Source of the DNA: Geodermatophilus sp. TF02-6
GTDB taxonomy: Bacteria > Actinomycetota > Actinomycetes > Mycobacteriales > Geodermatophilaceae
NCBI RefSeq assembly: GCF_003319115.1
Contig: NZ_QOHF01000009.1
Coordinates: forward strand, 100,676-164,675
Direction of reading: 5' to 3'
DNA: 64,000 bases
A program made the translations under genes and the position numbers. Positions within the stretch are counted from its first letter, which is position 1. Each line of letters opens with the position of its first letter. The notes below the pieces were generated by a model. It searched no databases and was not told where the DNA came from. It saw only the letters and a program-made list of their open reading frames with translations. Shown one piece after another: positions 18,876 to 27,193 of this stretch.

Positions 18876-19619
18876 ATGCGTGTCATCGCGGTCAGCCCGC
18901 ACCTCGACGACGCCGCGTTCTCCGCCGGCGGCACCCTGGCGGCGCTGGCCGCGGCCGGCCACGAGGTCAGCGTGCTCACCTGCTTCACCGCGAGCGTGCC
19001 CGACCCGTCCGGCTTCGCGCTGGCCTGCCAGCTGGACAAGGGGCTGCCCGCCGACGTCGACTACCTGGCCCTGCGCCGCGCCGAGGACGCCGCGGCGATG
19101 GCCGTGCTCGGCGCGACGCCGGTGCACCTGGGCCTGCCCGAGGCGCCGCACCGCGGCTACACCAGCGCCGCCGACCTGTTCGCCGGCGTCCACCCGGGCG
19201 ACGACGTGTGGCGGGTGCTGGCCGGGCGGCTGGCCGGCGAGGACGCCGACCTGTGGCTGGCGCCGCAGGCGCTCGGCGGTCACGTCGACCACCTGCAGGT
19301 GCTGCGGGCGGTCGCCGTGCTCGACCGGCCGGTGCTGTGGTGGCGCGACAGCCCCTACGTGCTGCGCGACCCGGCCGCGCTGCCCGGCCCCGACCTGCCC
19401 GGCGGGCTGGGTGAAGTGCGGCTGCCGCAGGACCTCGACCGGCGCGCGGAGGCCTGCGCCTGCTACGCCACGCAGCTCGGCTTCCAGTTCGGCGGGGTCG
19501 CGGCCATGCGCACGGTGCTGGCCGGCCTGCCCGAGGTGCTGCTGGGCGGGAACCGGGTGCGCGCCGTCCTCGACCGGACCACGGCCGCAGGGGGTGCCGC
19601 GGCGCCGGCGTCGTCCTAG
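18876..19619 (+). CDS. PIG-L family deacetylase
   Basis: This 247-residue zinc-dependent N-deacetylase has the family motif SPHLDDAAFSAGG (residues 7–19, with the His-Asp-Asp metal and base residues) and HVDHLQV (near residue 133) for the third ligand. PIG-L enzymes remove acetyl from N-acetylglucosamine attached to inositol; MshB of mycothiol synthesis is the actinobacterial example. It closes the operon 11 bases after the glycosyltransferase, with AGAGGGTG as ribosome site. Its TAG stop forms part of a -10-like TAGCCT for the next gene. Confidence 0.88.
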   Translation: MRVIAVSPHLDDAAFSAGGTLAALAAAGHEVSVLTCFTASVPDPSGFALACQLDKGLPADVDYLALRRAEDAAAMAVLGATPVHLGLPEAPHRGYTSAADLFAGVHPGDDVWRVLAGRLAGEDADLWLAPQALGGHVDHLQVLRAVAVLDRPVLWWRDSPYVLRDPAALPGPDLPGGLGEVRLPQDLDRRAEACACYATQLGFQFGGVAAMRTVLAGLPEVLLGGNRVRAVLDRTTAAGGAAAPASS

Positions 19620-19628
19620 CCTCTCGGG

Positions 19629-19931
19629 GTGGCCGACGAGGACCTGCAGCGGCTGGTGCAGCGGCGTCTGCTGGAACTCGGCGTGAGCGCCGAGCAGGCG
19701 TCGCGCCGGGCGTCCTGGGCGGTCGCGCCGGAGACGATCGCCCGCATCGCGCACGGCCGGCACCCCCGGCTGGTCAGCGAGCGGCTGGCCCAGGCCCTCG
19801 CCCGGGCCCTCGACGTGCCGGAGAACCGGGTGCGCCGGGCGGTCGGGCTGCCGCTGGTCGCGGACGACCGCGCCGACGTCCACACCCGCCCGCACCTGCG
19901 CATCGTCCGCGACGACGGCCGGCCCGCCTGA
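19629..19931 (+). CDS. Small helix-turn-helix protein
   Basis: This 100-residue protein has an XRE-like helix-turn-helix: LQRLVQRRLLELGVSAEQAS, then ETIARIAHGRHPRLVSERLA and ALDVPENRVRRAVGL. The charged tail (DDRADVHTRPHLRIVRDDG) is unassigned. The GTG at 19629 has no ribosome site but lies six bases after TAGCCT (19617–19622), a leaderless arrangement; the -10 overlaps the PIG-L stop. It is a candidate regulator of the upstream operon by position only. Confidence 0.68.
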   Translation: MADEDLQRLVQRRLLELGVSAEQASRRASWAVAPETIARIAHGRHPRLVSERLAQALARALDVPENRVRRAVGLPLVADDRADVHTRPHLRIVRDDGRPA

Positions 19932-19992
19932 TCGCGACGGCCGCGTCCGAAAACCGCCGGTCCCCACCCGCCGCGGCTGTCATGCTCGCTGC

Positions 19993-21504
19993 ATGGACCG
20001 GCTGCTGGAGCCCGAGCGCTGCTACCGCGCGGTCGCCAGCCGCGACGCCCGCTTCGACGGCTGGTTCGTCACCGCCGTGGCCACGACCGGCATCTACTGC
20101 CGCCCCTCCTGCCCGGCCCGCACGCCCCTGGCCCGCAACGTCACCTTCTTCTCCACCGCGGCCGCCGCGCAGGGCGCCGGGTATCGCGCCTGCCGCCGCT
20201 GCCGGCCCGACGCCGTCCCCGGCTCGCCCGAGTGGGACGTCCGCGCCGACGTCGTCGCCCGCGCCATGCGGCTCATCGCCGACGGCGAGGTGGAGCGCTC
20301 CGGCGTCCCCGGGCTGGCCGCCCGGCTCGGCTACTCCGAACGCCAGCTGCACCGGCTGCTGACCGCCGAGCTCGGCGTCGGCCCGCTGGCCCTGGCCCGC
20401 GCCCAGCGCGCCGAGACCGCGCGGCTGCTGATCGAGACCACCGACCTGTCGATGACCGACATCGCCTTCGCCGCCGGGTTCGCCAGCATCCGGCAGTTCA
20501 ACGACACCGTGCGCGAGGTCTTCGCCCTCACCCCCACCGAGCTGCGCCGCCTGGTGCACGGCCTGCACGCAGGCGGCGTCCCGGGCTGGCTGACCCTGCG
20601 GCTGGCCGTCCGCGCTCCCTTCGCGGCGGACGAGGTGCTGCTCTTCCTCGGCGCGCACGCCGTCCCCGGCCTGGAGGAGTGGGACGGGACGACGTTCTCC
20701 CGCGTCCTCGACCTGCCGCACGGGCCCGGCGTCGTCCGGCTCTCCCCCGCTGCGGACGGCGGCGCCGCGGTCATCGCCCGGCTCAAGCTGACGGCGCTGC
20801 GCGACCTCGGCGTGGCGGTGGCCCGCTGCCGTCGGCTGCTCGACCTCGACGCCGACCCGGTCGCGGTCGACGACGTCCTCGGCGCCGACCCGGCGCTGGC
20901 CGGGCTGGTGGCCGGCGCGCCCGGCCGGCGGGTGCCCGCCTCCCCCGACGCCGACGAGCTCGCCGTCCGCGCCGTCATCGGCCAGCAGGTCTCCCTCGCC
21001 GGGGCCCGGACGCTCACCGCCCGCCTGGTGCGCGCCGCGGGCACGCCGCTGCCCGAGCCGGTCGGCACGCTGACCTGCGTCTTCCCGCGGCCGGCCGCCC
21101 TCGCCGAGGCCGACCTCACCGCCGTCGGGCTCACCGGCACCCGCCGGCGCACGGTGCACGCGCTCGCCGCCGCGCTCGCAGACGGCTCGGTGTCGCTCGA
21201 CCCCGGCGCCGACCGCGAGGAGGCCGGCCGGGCGCTGCTCGCCGTCCCCGGGATCGGCCCGTGGACCGCCGCCCTCGTCGCGCTGCGCGGGCTGGCCGAC
21301 CCCGACGTGTGGCTGCCCGGCGACCTCGCGCTGCGCCGGGCACTGGCCGCCCTGGGCAGCTCCGACGCCGACGCCGCCACCCGCTGGCGGCCCTGGCGGT
21401 CCTACGCCGTCCTGCACCTGTGGGCGCTGGCCGCGCCTCGTCTGTTCACCCGCCCACCCACCGCAACCACCTGCCGTCCCCCCTCTGACAGGAGCGCCTC
21501 ATGA
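19993..21504 (+). CDS. Ada–AlkA fusion: methylphosphotriester sensor and 3-methyladenine glycosylase
   Basis: This 503-residue protein joins three parts. The Ada zinc domain (about 1–80) carries YCRPSCPARTP and CRRCRPD, four Cys of which the first is the methyl acceptor in Ada. An AraC-type helix-turn-helix (about 85–180) reads GVPGLAARLGYSERQLHRLL and MTDIAFAAGFASIRQFNDTVRE. The AlkA domain (about 190–490) has the N-terminal AlkA fold, AVIGQQVSLAGARTL and the HhH-GPD core VPGIGPWTAALVAL with WLPGDLALRRAL containing the catalytic Asp. It repairs alkylated bases and activates the response. The start follows CATGCT by six bases (leaderless). The end overlaps the MGMT start by ATGA. Confidence 0.93.
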   Translation: MDRLLEPERCYRAVASRDARFDGWFVTAVATTGIYCRPSCPARTPLARNVTFFSTAAAAQGAGYRACRRCRPDAVPGSPEWDVRADVVARAMRLIADGEVERSGVPGLAARLGYSERQLHRLLTAELGVGPLALARAQRAETARLLIETTDLSMTDIAFAAGFASIRQFNDTVREVFALTPTELRRLVHGLHAGGVPGWLTLRLAVRAPFAADEVLLFLGAHAVPGLEEWDGTTFSRVLDLPHGPGVVRLSPAADGGAAVIARLKLTALRDLGVAVARCRRLLDLDADPVAVDDVLGADPALAGLVAGAPGRRVPASPDADELAVRAVIGQQVSLAGARTLTARLVRAAGTPLPEPVGTLTCVFPRPAALAEADLTAVGLTGTRRRTVHALAAALADGSVSLDPGADREEAGRALLAVPGIGPWTAALVALRGLADPDVWLPGDLALRRALAALGSSDADAATRWRPWRSYAVLHLWALAAPRLFTRPPTATTCRPPSDRSAS

Positions 21505-22022
21505 CCCCGCCGCCCGCCCGCTCCGCCACCGTCGCCACCCCGCCCGGGCCGTTCACCGTGGTCACCGGCCCGGACGACGTCGTCCTCGCCAGCGGCTGGA
21601 CCGCCGACGTCGCCGAGCTGGTGCCCGTCGTCCACCGGTCGCTTCGGCCCACCCGGGTGGAGCAGGTCGATCGCCTGCCCGTCCTCGACGCTGTCGAGGC
21701 CTTCCTCAGCGGTGACGTCGCGGCCGTCGACCGCGTGGCGGTGCGGCAGCGGTCCGGCCCGTTCCTCGAGGAGGCCTGGGAGGTGCTGCGCACCGTGCCG
21801 GCCGGCGCGCCGGACACCTACGCCGCCTTCGCGGCGCGCTGCGGCCGCCCGGCGGCGGTGCGGGCGGCGGCCAACGCCTGCGCGCGCAACGCCGCGGCGC
21901 TGTTCGTCCCCTGCCACCGGGTGCTCGGCTCCGACGGCGGCCTGGGCGGGTTCCGCTGGGGGACGCCGGTCAAGCGCTGGCTGCTCGACCACGAGGCGGC
22001 GCACGCGGCGGTCCCCGTCTGA
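21501..22022 (+). CDS. ogt: Methylated-DNA–protein-cysteine methyltransferase
   Basis: This 173-residue O6-alkylguanine-DNA alkyltransferase has the active site PCHRVLGSDGGLGGFRWG near residue 137, with the acceptor Cys in PCHRV, and the helix-turn-helix before it ([20 protein letters not shown]). It moves the methyl group from O6-methylguanine to its own cysteine in a suicide reaction. The ATG overlaps the Ada–AlkA stop, and AGGAG at 21490–21494 inside that gene is the ribosome site, so both alkylation-repair genes are co-translated. The first 60 residues are a variable N-terminal domain. Confidence 0.93.
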   Translation: MTPPPARSATVATPPGPFTVVTGPDDVVLASGWTADVAELVPVVHRSLRPTRVEQVDRLPVLDAVEAFLSGDVAAVDRVAVRQRSGPFLEEAWEVLRTVPAGAPDTYAAFAARCGRPAAVRAAANACARNAAALFVPCHRVLGSDGGLGGFRWGTPVKRWLLDHEAAHAAVPV

Positions 22023-22030
22023 CCCGCCCA

Positions 22031-22091
22031 GGGCATGGGAAGCGATACGTGCGTCTTGCGGCCCTGAACGCAGGTATCGCTTCCCATGCCC
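22031..22091. terminator. Long hairpin after the MGMT gene
   Basis: GGGCATGGGAAGCGATAC (22031–22048) is matched exactly by its reverse complement at 22074–22091. Inside, TGCGT (22050–22054) pairs with ACGCA (22068–22072) across one G/G mismatch, giving 23 pairs over 24 positions. It starts nine bases after the MGMT stop and has no T-run. It probably ends or protects the transcript. The arm is unusually long and AT-richer than its surroundings. Confidence 0.65.
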
Positions 22092-22163
22092 CCGCGTCCG
22101 ACACCGCGACCGCCCGCCCCGCCTCCGCCGAACTGTCGGGACCGTGCGGCAGGCTCGCCGGTC

Positions 22164-23252
22164 GTGGACGCCGCTTCGCTGCTCACCGGTCTGGCCGTCG
22201 GCGCGCTGCTGGCCACCGCGGTCACCCTCGGCGTCGTCGCGCTGGTCTCCCGGCGCCGGCCGGCCGCCGACGCCCTGGAGCCGGTGCACGAGTCACTCGA
22301 CCACCTGCACCGCCTGCTGGCCGGCATGGAGCGGGACCGGGCCACCGCGCACGGCGAGCTGCGCGAGCAGATGGGCACCGTGGGCCAGGCGTCGTCCCTG
22401 CTCCGCCGGGAGACAGCCGCGCTGGTGACCGCGCTGCGGACCCCGCACGTGCGGGGCCGCTGGGGCGAGGTGCAGCTGCGCCGGGTGGTCGAGGTGGCCG
22501 GACTGCTCGAGCACTGCGACTTCGTCGAGCAGCCCAGCGCCACCAACGACGTCGGCGCCGGCGTCCGCCCCGACCTGGTGGTCACCCTCGCCGACGGCCG
22601 CCAGGTCGTCGTGGACGCGAAGGTGCCCTTCACCGGCTACATCGAGGCGGTGCAGGCCGAGGACGCCGCGGTGCGCACCGAGCGGGTCGCCGCGCACGCC
22701 CGGCAGCTGCGCACCCACGTCGACGCCCTCGCCGTGCGCCGCTACCCCACGGCGTTCCGCCCCGCGGCGCCGTTCACCGTGCTGTTCGTCCCCTCCGACG
22801 GGTTCCTCACCACGGCGCTGGAGGCCGAGCCGGGCCTGCTGGAGTACGGCTTCGCGCGCGACGTCGTGCTGGCCACGCCCAGCACGCTGCTGGCCCTGCT
22901 GCGCACCGTGGCCTACTCCTGGCGGCAGGAGCGGCTGGCCCGCGACGCCGACCAGGTGCTCGAGGCCGGCCGCCGGCTGCACGCCCGGCTGACCACGCTG
23001 TCCGGCCACCTCACCCGGCTGGGCTCGGCGCTGGCCTCGACGCTGACCCGCTACAACGAGACCGTCGGCTCCTACGAGGGCTCGGTGCTCGTCGCCGCCC
23101 GCCGCTTCGACGACCTCGGCGTGGCCGAGTCGCCGGTGCCGGCCCCACCGCCGGTGGAGGCCACCGTGCGCACCCTGCGCCCGGCCGAGCTCCCGGCGCT
23201 CGGCGACCAGCCGCCGGCCGCCGCCGAGGACCGCGACGGCACCACCGGTTGA
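22164..23252 (+). CDS. rmuC: DNA recombination protein RmuC homologue
   Basis: This RmuC-family protein (362 residues from GTG 22164) starts with a membrane anchor (LLTGLAVGALLATAVTLGVVALV), has a coiled-coil-like segment and then the conserved nuclease-like core: RGRWGEVQLRRVVEVAGLLEH, CDFVEQ, RPDLVVTLADGRQVVVDAKVPF with PD-(D/E)XK-like residues, and FRPAAPFTVLFVPSDGFL. RmuC limits inversions at short inverted repeats. An ATG at 22086 lies inside the hairpin at 22031–22091 and gives a Pro-rich start, so the later GTG is preferred. The tail (about residues 310–362) is low complexity. Confidence 0.88.
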   Translation: MDAASLLTGLAVGALLATAVTLGVVALVSRRRPAADALEPVHESLDHLHRLLAGMERDRATAHGELREQMGTVGQASSLLRRETAALVTALRTPHVRGRWGEVQLRRVVEVAGLLEHCDFVEQPSATNDVGAGVRPDLVVTLADGRQVVVDAKVPFTGYIEAVQAEDAAVRTERVAAHARQLRTHVDALAVRRYPTAFRPAAPFTVLFVPSDGFLTTALEAEPGLLEYGFARDVVLATPSTLLALLRTVAYSWRQERLARDADQVLEAGRRLHARLTTLSGHLTRLGSALASTLTRYNETVGSYEGSVLVAARRFDDLGVAESPVPAPPPVEATVRTLRPAELPALGDQPPAAAEDRDGTTG

Positions 23253-23470
23253 CCGCCGGCGGTCGGCGCACCCCCGACGTCGCGTCCGCACCGCTGCGTC
23301 CCAGGGGCCTCGGCTCCCCCGCAGGGTGTGCGCACGACGTGCTCGTTTTGGCAGTTCTGCACAGCACGCGTCGGTGGCGTCCTCCCCCGCGGGCACAGGG
23401 TCCGTCGCTACCGTTGCCGTCGACAGGGGCCTCCCCGTGCGGCCCACGACGCGAGGACGGGAGGTGCGCC

Positions 23471-24292
23471 ATGGCCTCGGCGAGCACGGCCGACACCTGG
23501 CGGGGGTCCCCAGCACGCGCGCAGCGGCACCCCGGGTCGTGGGCTCCCCGTCCCGGTGCGGCCGACCCGGTTGCCCGCATCGGCCGGCCGCCGGTGCCGC
23601 CTCCGGCCGGGCGGCGGGCCTCCGACCTGCCGCCGTTCCCCGAACAGCTGGCCCGCGCCGGCCGCGGTCCGGACGACGACCGCCGCGGTGCCGCGCAACC
23701 GCGCCCCGCGGCCGCCGGCCCCTCCCGGCCGGTCGAGCCCGGCCGCCCCCTCCAGCACAGCCGCCCGGTGGAGCCCGGCCGTCCGATCCGCAGCGGTCGC
23801 CGGGCCGACCGTGCCCACCCGGCCGACCGCGACCGACCGGAGCGCCCGCGGGAGCGCACCGACCTCGACGGACGCGGCCGCGGCCCCCGTCCGCCCGTGC
23901 GCCGGGGCGCCACCCGGGTCACCTCGGCGCCGGAGCGCGGCAGCCGGCTGCGCGGCGCGGTCGCCGTCCTCGGGATCTTCCTGCTGACCCTGGCCGGTGC
24001 GGCGCTCGACTCCTGGCTCGGGATCGGCCTCGGGCTGTTCACGCTGGTCACGCTGACCGGGGCCACCGCCGCGGGCACGCTGCTGGTCCGCCGCCGCGAC
24101 CTGCTCACGCCCGTCGTCGCCCCGCCCCTGGTCTTCGTCGCGGTCGCCGTGCTCAACTCGGCGCTGGCGCCGTCGGCCTCCCTCAACGTGGCGACGATCG
24201 CCACCCTGCTCATCCGCGGCTTCCCGACGATGGCGATCGCCACCGGCGTCGGCGTCGTGGTCGCGCTGGTCCGCTGGGCCGCCCGCCGCTGA
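23471..24292 (+). CDS. DUF6542-like membrane protein
   Basis: This 273-residue protein has a disordered N-terminal half rich in Arg, Pro and Gly (residues 1–155) and a membrane C-terminal half with four spans: AVAVLGIFLLTLAGAALDSW, GIGLGLFTLVTLTGATAAGT, VVAPPLVFVAVAVLNSAL and a last span before WAARR. The four-span module with LLVRRRDLLTPVVAPPLV resembles DUF6542, found next to ispH in actinobacteria (Rv1111c position). GGGAGGT at 23458–23464 precedes the ATG. Function unknown. The 218 bases upstream hold no gene that I can see. Confidence 0.65.
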   Translation: MASASTADTWRGSPARAQRHPGSWAPRPGAADPVARIGRPPVPPPAGRRASDLPPFPEQLARAGRGPDDDRRGAAQPRPAAAGPSRPVEPGRPLQHSRPVEPGRPIRSGRRADRAHPADRDRPERPRERTDLDGRGRGPRPPVRRGATRVTSAPERGSRLRGAVAVLGIFLLTLAGAALDSWLGIGLGLFTLVTLTGATAAGTLLVRRRDLLTPVVAPPLVFVAVAVLNSALAPSASLNVATIATLLIRGFPTMAIATGVGVVVALVRWAARR

Positions 24293-24350
24293 CCTGCCCT
24301 CTCCTCGGCGCGGCGCCGGGGACCCAGCGCCCAGCACCCAGCACCCAGCA

Positions 24351-24424
24351 CGACGATCATGGAGTTGCGGTGGCGACACGCTGGGGGGAGGCGGCGTGTC
24401 GCTCCCCGGACTCCATGATCGTCG
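24351..24424. terminator. Nested hairpin between convergent genes
   Basis: CGACGATCATGGAGT (24351–24365) pairs exactly with ACTCCATGATCGTCG (24410–24424). Inside it GCGACACGC (24373–24381) pairs exactly with GCGTGTCGC (24394–24402). The structure sits between the DUF6542-like gene (plus) and ispH (minus), the place of a bidirectional terminator. Just before it, 24324–24350 contains several direct CCCAGCA-type repeats. Confidence 0.65.
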
Positions 24425-24441
24425 GAGGGGGCGACGGCGGA

Positions 24442-25413
24442 TCAGGTCGGGCCGGTCGCGGGCTCGGTGCGGCGGGTGCGCAGCTCGTGCGGCAGCGCGA
24501 AGACCAACTTCTCCTCGGCGGCCTTGACCGTCTCGACGTCGCGGTAGCCGCGCTCGGCCAGCCAGTCGAGCACCTCACCGACCAGCACCTCGGGCACCGA
24601 GGCCCCGCTGGTGACCCCGACGGTGCCCACCCCGTCGAGCCAGGCCGGGTCGATCTCGAAGGCGTTGTCGACCAGGTGCGCGGCCCGGGCGCCGGCCTCC
24701 AGCGCCACCTCGACCAGCCGCACCGAGTTCGACGAGTTGGTCGAGCCGACGACGACCACCAGGTCGCACTCGCCGGCCATCTGCTTCACGGCCTGCTGCC
24801 GGTTCTGCGTGGCGTAGCAGATGTCGTCGCTGGGCGGGGACTGCAGCCCGGGGAACCGCGTCTTCAGCCGCTCGACGGTCGCCAGCGTCTCGTCGACCGA
24901 CAGCGTGGTCTGCGACAGCCACACGACCTTCTCCGGGTCGCGCACCTGCACCCGCTCGACGTCCTCGGCGCCGTCGACCAGCTGGATGCGCTCCGGAGCC
25001 TCGCCGGAGGTGCCCTCGACCTCCTCGTGGCCGCGGTGGCCGATGAGGAGGATGTCGTAGTCGTCCTTGGCGAACCGCTTGGCCTCGGAGTGCACCTTGC
25101 TCACCAGCGGGCAGGTGGCGTCGATGGTCCGGAGCTGTCGGGCCGCGGCCTCGGCGTGCACCGTCGGGGAGACGCCGTGGGCGCTGAAGACGACGACCGA
25201 GCCCTCGGGCACCTCGTCGGTCTCGTCGACGAAGACCGCGCCGCGCCGCTCGAGGGTGACCACCACGTGCTTGTTGTGGACGATCTGCTTGCGGACGTAC
25301 ACCGGTGCCCCGTGGACCTCCAGCGCCCGCTCGACCGCGACCACCGCTCGGTCCACGCCGGCGCAGTAGCCTCGGGGATCGGCCAGCAGGACGCGCCCGC
25401 GCTGATCAGCCAT
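24442..25413 (-). CDS. ispH: 4-Hydroxy-3-methylbut-2-enyl diphosphate reductase
   Basis: This 323-residue [4Fe-4S] enzyme makes the last step of the MEP isoprenoid pathway, giving isopentenyl and dimethylallyl diphosphate. The cluster cysteines are in [23 protein letters not shown] and [16 protein letters not shown]. Other conserved parts are [42 protein letters not shown] and [13 protein letters not shown]. The ATG at 25413 lies six bases after TACCAT on the same strand, so the mRNA is probably leaderless. The neighbour order (DUF6542 protein, ispH, lipid-droplet-type protein, xseA) is conserved in actinobacteria. Confidence 0.96.
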   Translation of the reverse strand: MADQRGRVLLADPRGYCAGVDRAVVAVERALEVHGAPVYVRKQIVHNKHVVVTLERRGAVFVDETDEVPEGSVVVFSAHGVSPTVHAEAAARQLRTIDATCPLVSKVHSEAKRFAKDDYDILLIGHRGHEEVEGTSGEAPERIQLVDGAEDVERVQVRDPEKVVWLSQTTLSVDETLATVERLKTRFPGLQSPPSDDICYATQNRQQAVKQMAGECDLVVVVGSTNSSNSVRLVEVALEAGARAAHLVDNAFEIDPAWLDGVGTVGVTSGASVPEVLVGEVLDWLAERGYRDVETVKAAEEKLVFALPHELRTRRTEPATGPT

Positions 25414-25429
25414 GCCCCCATGGTAGAGA

Positions 25430-25487
25430 AAGGACCTCCCCGCCCCCCGCCACCCGCAAGCTCGCAGCGGGCCCCTGCGGGGAGGCC
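25430..25487. repeat. Dispersed GC-rich palindromic repeat, copy 1
   Basis: This is a short copy of an intergenic repeat. It opens AAGGACCTCCCC, contains AGCTCGCAGCGGGCCCCTG and closes GGGGAGGCC, so its ends can pair. The core word CTCGCAGGCTCGCGGCGGG with flanking GGACCCCGTCC-type arms recurs in copies at 27.0, 29.2, 41.7, 53.4, 58.0 and 62.2 kb. Confidence 0.6.
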
Positions 25488-25534
25488 GTCCGCGACGGGG
25501 TGTCGGAGGCGGCGTTCTGGGGCAGGGTGGGCGC

Positions 25535-26995
25535 ATGTCGCGTGAGATCCCTCAGGCCGTCCGCGCCCTCGCCGGCCTGGCCGCCACCTTCCTCGACGAG
25601 GCCCGCCGGCTGCCGAGCCTGCCGGTGCGCGTCGTCGGCTTGGCCATGCAGGCCACCATGAGGCTGCAGCAGCACTATGCCGGGCTGGTCGCCCGCGGGG
25701 ACGAGCTGTTCACCGGCCTGCGCGGTGAGGACGAGCCCGGCCTGGCCACCTTCGACGAGGAGCTCCCGGCCGCCGCGCCGGCCGACGCGGCGCGCACCTC
25801 GGCCTTCGACCGCGCGACCGAGGCGGTGCCGGACGAGGAGATCGTCGAGGAGGAGATCGCCGAGGAGCTCGCCGAGGAGCTGATCGCCGAGGAGGTCGCG
25901 CTGCTCATCGACGACGAGGTCTCCGGCCTGCCGCAGGACCCGGCGCCGGAGGAGGTCGTCGAAGCGCTGCAGGACATCACCGACGAGGTGGTGGCCGCCG
26001 AGCTCGCCCTCGCCGAGCCCGGCCTGACCACCGAGGACGCGCTGGAGACCGCCCTGCTGGAGGCCGACGGCGCACCCGACACCGCGCTGGTGGACGGGGG
26101 CACGGCCGACACCGACACCGTCGACACCGACCTGATCGCTGAGAGCCCGACCCTGCCGCCGGCCCCGATCACCGAGGACGACGTGGCGGCGGCGCCGGCT
26201 CCCAGCGACCCGGGCGGCTCGCCGGTCGGCGAGGCGGCGGGGGCGCCCGACGTCGGCACCGATGTCGACGTCCTCACCCCTGACGGCGAGGTCGCGACCG
26301 TCGAGGCCACGGTGACCGACGAGGGGATCGCCGCCCCCGAGGCCGCGGTCGAGCCCACCGCCGACGACGCGGTCGCCGGCGCCCCGGCCCAGGCCGAGCG
26401 GCAGGACACCGGGGTCGACGAGGCGATCGGCAGCGGGATCAGCGATGCAGAGGTCCGCCCCTCCGCCGACGTGTCGGCGGCCGACGCCGCGCCGGTCACC
26501 GACGACCGCGACGCCACCGGCCGGGGCGACGAGGTCGTCACCGCCGCCGGCGCGCAGGTGGACGACGCGCTGGGTGCGGGGGAGGACACGGCCCCCGACG
26601 AGGACACGGCCCCGAACGAGGACACGGCCCCGGCCGACACGACCCCGGGCCCGGACGCCGTGGCCATCGACGAGGGCGGCACCGCGGTCGCCGCCGTGAC
26701 CGCCGAGGACACCGGCGAGCAGGACACCGGCGAGCAGGACACCGGCGAGCAGACCGCGGAGACCACCGGGGCCGAGGCCGCCGGCGCCGCCCCGGTCGCC
26801 GGGTACGACTCCTTCACCATCGCCCAGCTGCGCGGCCGGCTGCGCGGGTACCAGCTCTCGACCGTGCAGGACCTCCTCGCCTACGAGGAGGCCACCCGGG
26901 CCCGCGAGCCGTACCTGCGCATGCTGCGCAACCGGCTGGAGAAGCTGGAGCGGCAGGCGGTGGAGGCCAGCCCGCTGGCCCCGCGCGGCCTCTGA
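25535..26995 (+). CDS. Lipid-droplet-associated-type protein with long acidic linker
   Basis: This 486-residue protein has three parts. Residues 1–60 form an amphipathic region ([28 protein letters not shown]) like the mycobacterial lipid-droplet-associated protein at the Rv1109c position. Residues 70–420 are a highly acidic, Ala/Glu/Asp/Thr-rich linker, including [17 protein letters not shown] and three DTGEQ units. The last 60 residues form a helical domain ([20 protein letters not shown] … [20 protein letters not shown]) shared by the actinobacterial family. The ATG at 25535 stands between ispH and xseA, as in mycobacteria. The linker is far longer than in mycobacterial relatives. Its role is not firmly known; binding to lipid surfaces is inferred. 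Confidence 0.7.
   Translation: MSREIPQAVRALAGLAATFLDEARRLPSLPVRVVGLAMQATMRLQQHYAGLVARGDELFTGLRGEDEPGLATFDEELPAAAPADAARTSAFDRATEAVPDEEIVEEEIAEELAEELIAEEVALLIDDEVSGLPQDPAPEEVVEALQDITDEVVAAELALAEPGLTTEDALETALLEADGAPDTALVDGGTADTDTVDTDLIAESPTLPPAPITEDDVAAAPAPSDPGGSPVGEAAGAPDVGTDVDVLTPDGEVATVEATVTDEGIAAPEAAVEPTADDAVAGAPAQAERQDTGVDEAIGSGISDAEVRPSADVSAADAAPVTDDRDATGRGDEVVTAAGAQVDDALGAGEDTAPDEDTAPNEDTAPADTTPGPDAVAIDEGGTAVAAVTAEDTGEQDTGEQDTGEQTAETTGAEAAGAAPVAGYDSFTIAQLRGRLRGYQLSTVQDLLAYEEATRAREPYLRMLRNRLEKLERQAVEASPLAPRGL
26708..26752 (+). repeat. In-gene 15-bp tandem repeat (DTGEQ x3)
   Basis: GACACCGGCGAGCAG occurs three times without interruption inside the acidic linker of the lipid-droplet-type protein. 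The exact copies suggest recent slippage. The number of units may vary between strains without breaking the frame. Confidence 0.85.
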
Positions 26996-26997
26996 AC

Positions 26998-27125
26998 GAG
27001 GATCCCCCTGCCCCACGGCCCCGTCCCGAGGCTCCGGCCCCGTGCAGGCAGAAGGACCCCGTCCTCCCCACCCCGCGCAGGCTCGGGGCGGGACCCGGTA
27101 TGGGGCCGGGGGGTAGGGGGCCGGG
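26998..27125. repeat. Dispersed GC-rich palindromic repeat, copy 2
   Basis: A long copy fills most of the gap between the lipid-droplet-type gene and xseA. It has GGCCCCGTCCCGAGG, then AGAAGGACCCCGTCCTCCCC and CGCGCAGGCTCGGGGCGGG, and ends in a G-rich arm. It begins just after the upstream stop codon, the usual place of a transcription end. Confidence 0.7.
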
Positions 27126-27193
27126 CACGGTCGGACCCGCGACACCACCCGACCTACGGCAGTGCGTCGGTCCTGTTTGGCACGCTCGGGGGC

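Noticed and set aside
10133..19619. Assignment of the operon to the ebo metabolite-export cluster
   Set aside because: There is no UbiA-type prenyltransferase, 3-dehydroquinate-synthase-like or TatD-like gene; only the TIM barrel is similar in fold.
10133..19619. Assignment of the operon as the mycothiol pathway itself
   Set aside because: MshC and MshD are absent and YcaO, MBL, methyltransferase and dehydrogenase genes are foreign to it; only three steps are similar.
22086..22163. Earlier ATG for rmuC
   Set aside because: It lies inside the right arm of the hairpin at 22031–22091 and adds only a Pro-rich tail before the membrane anchor.
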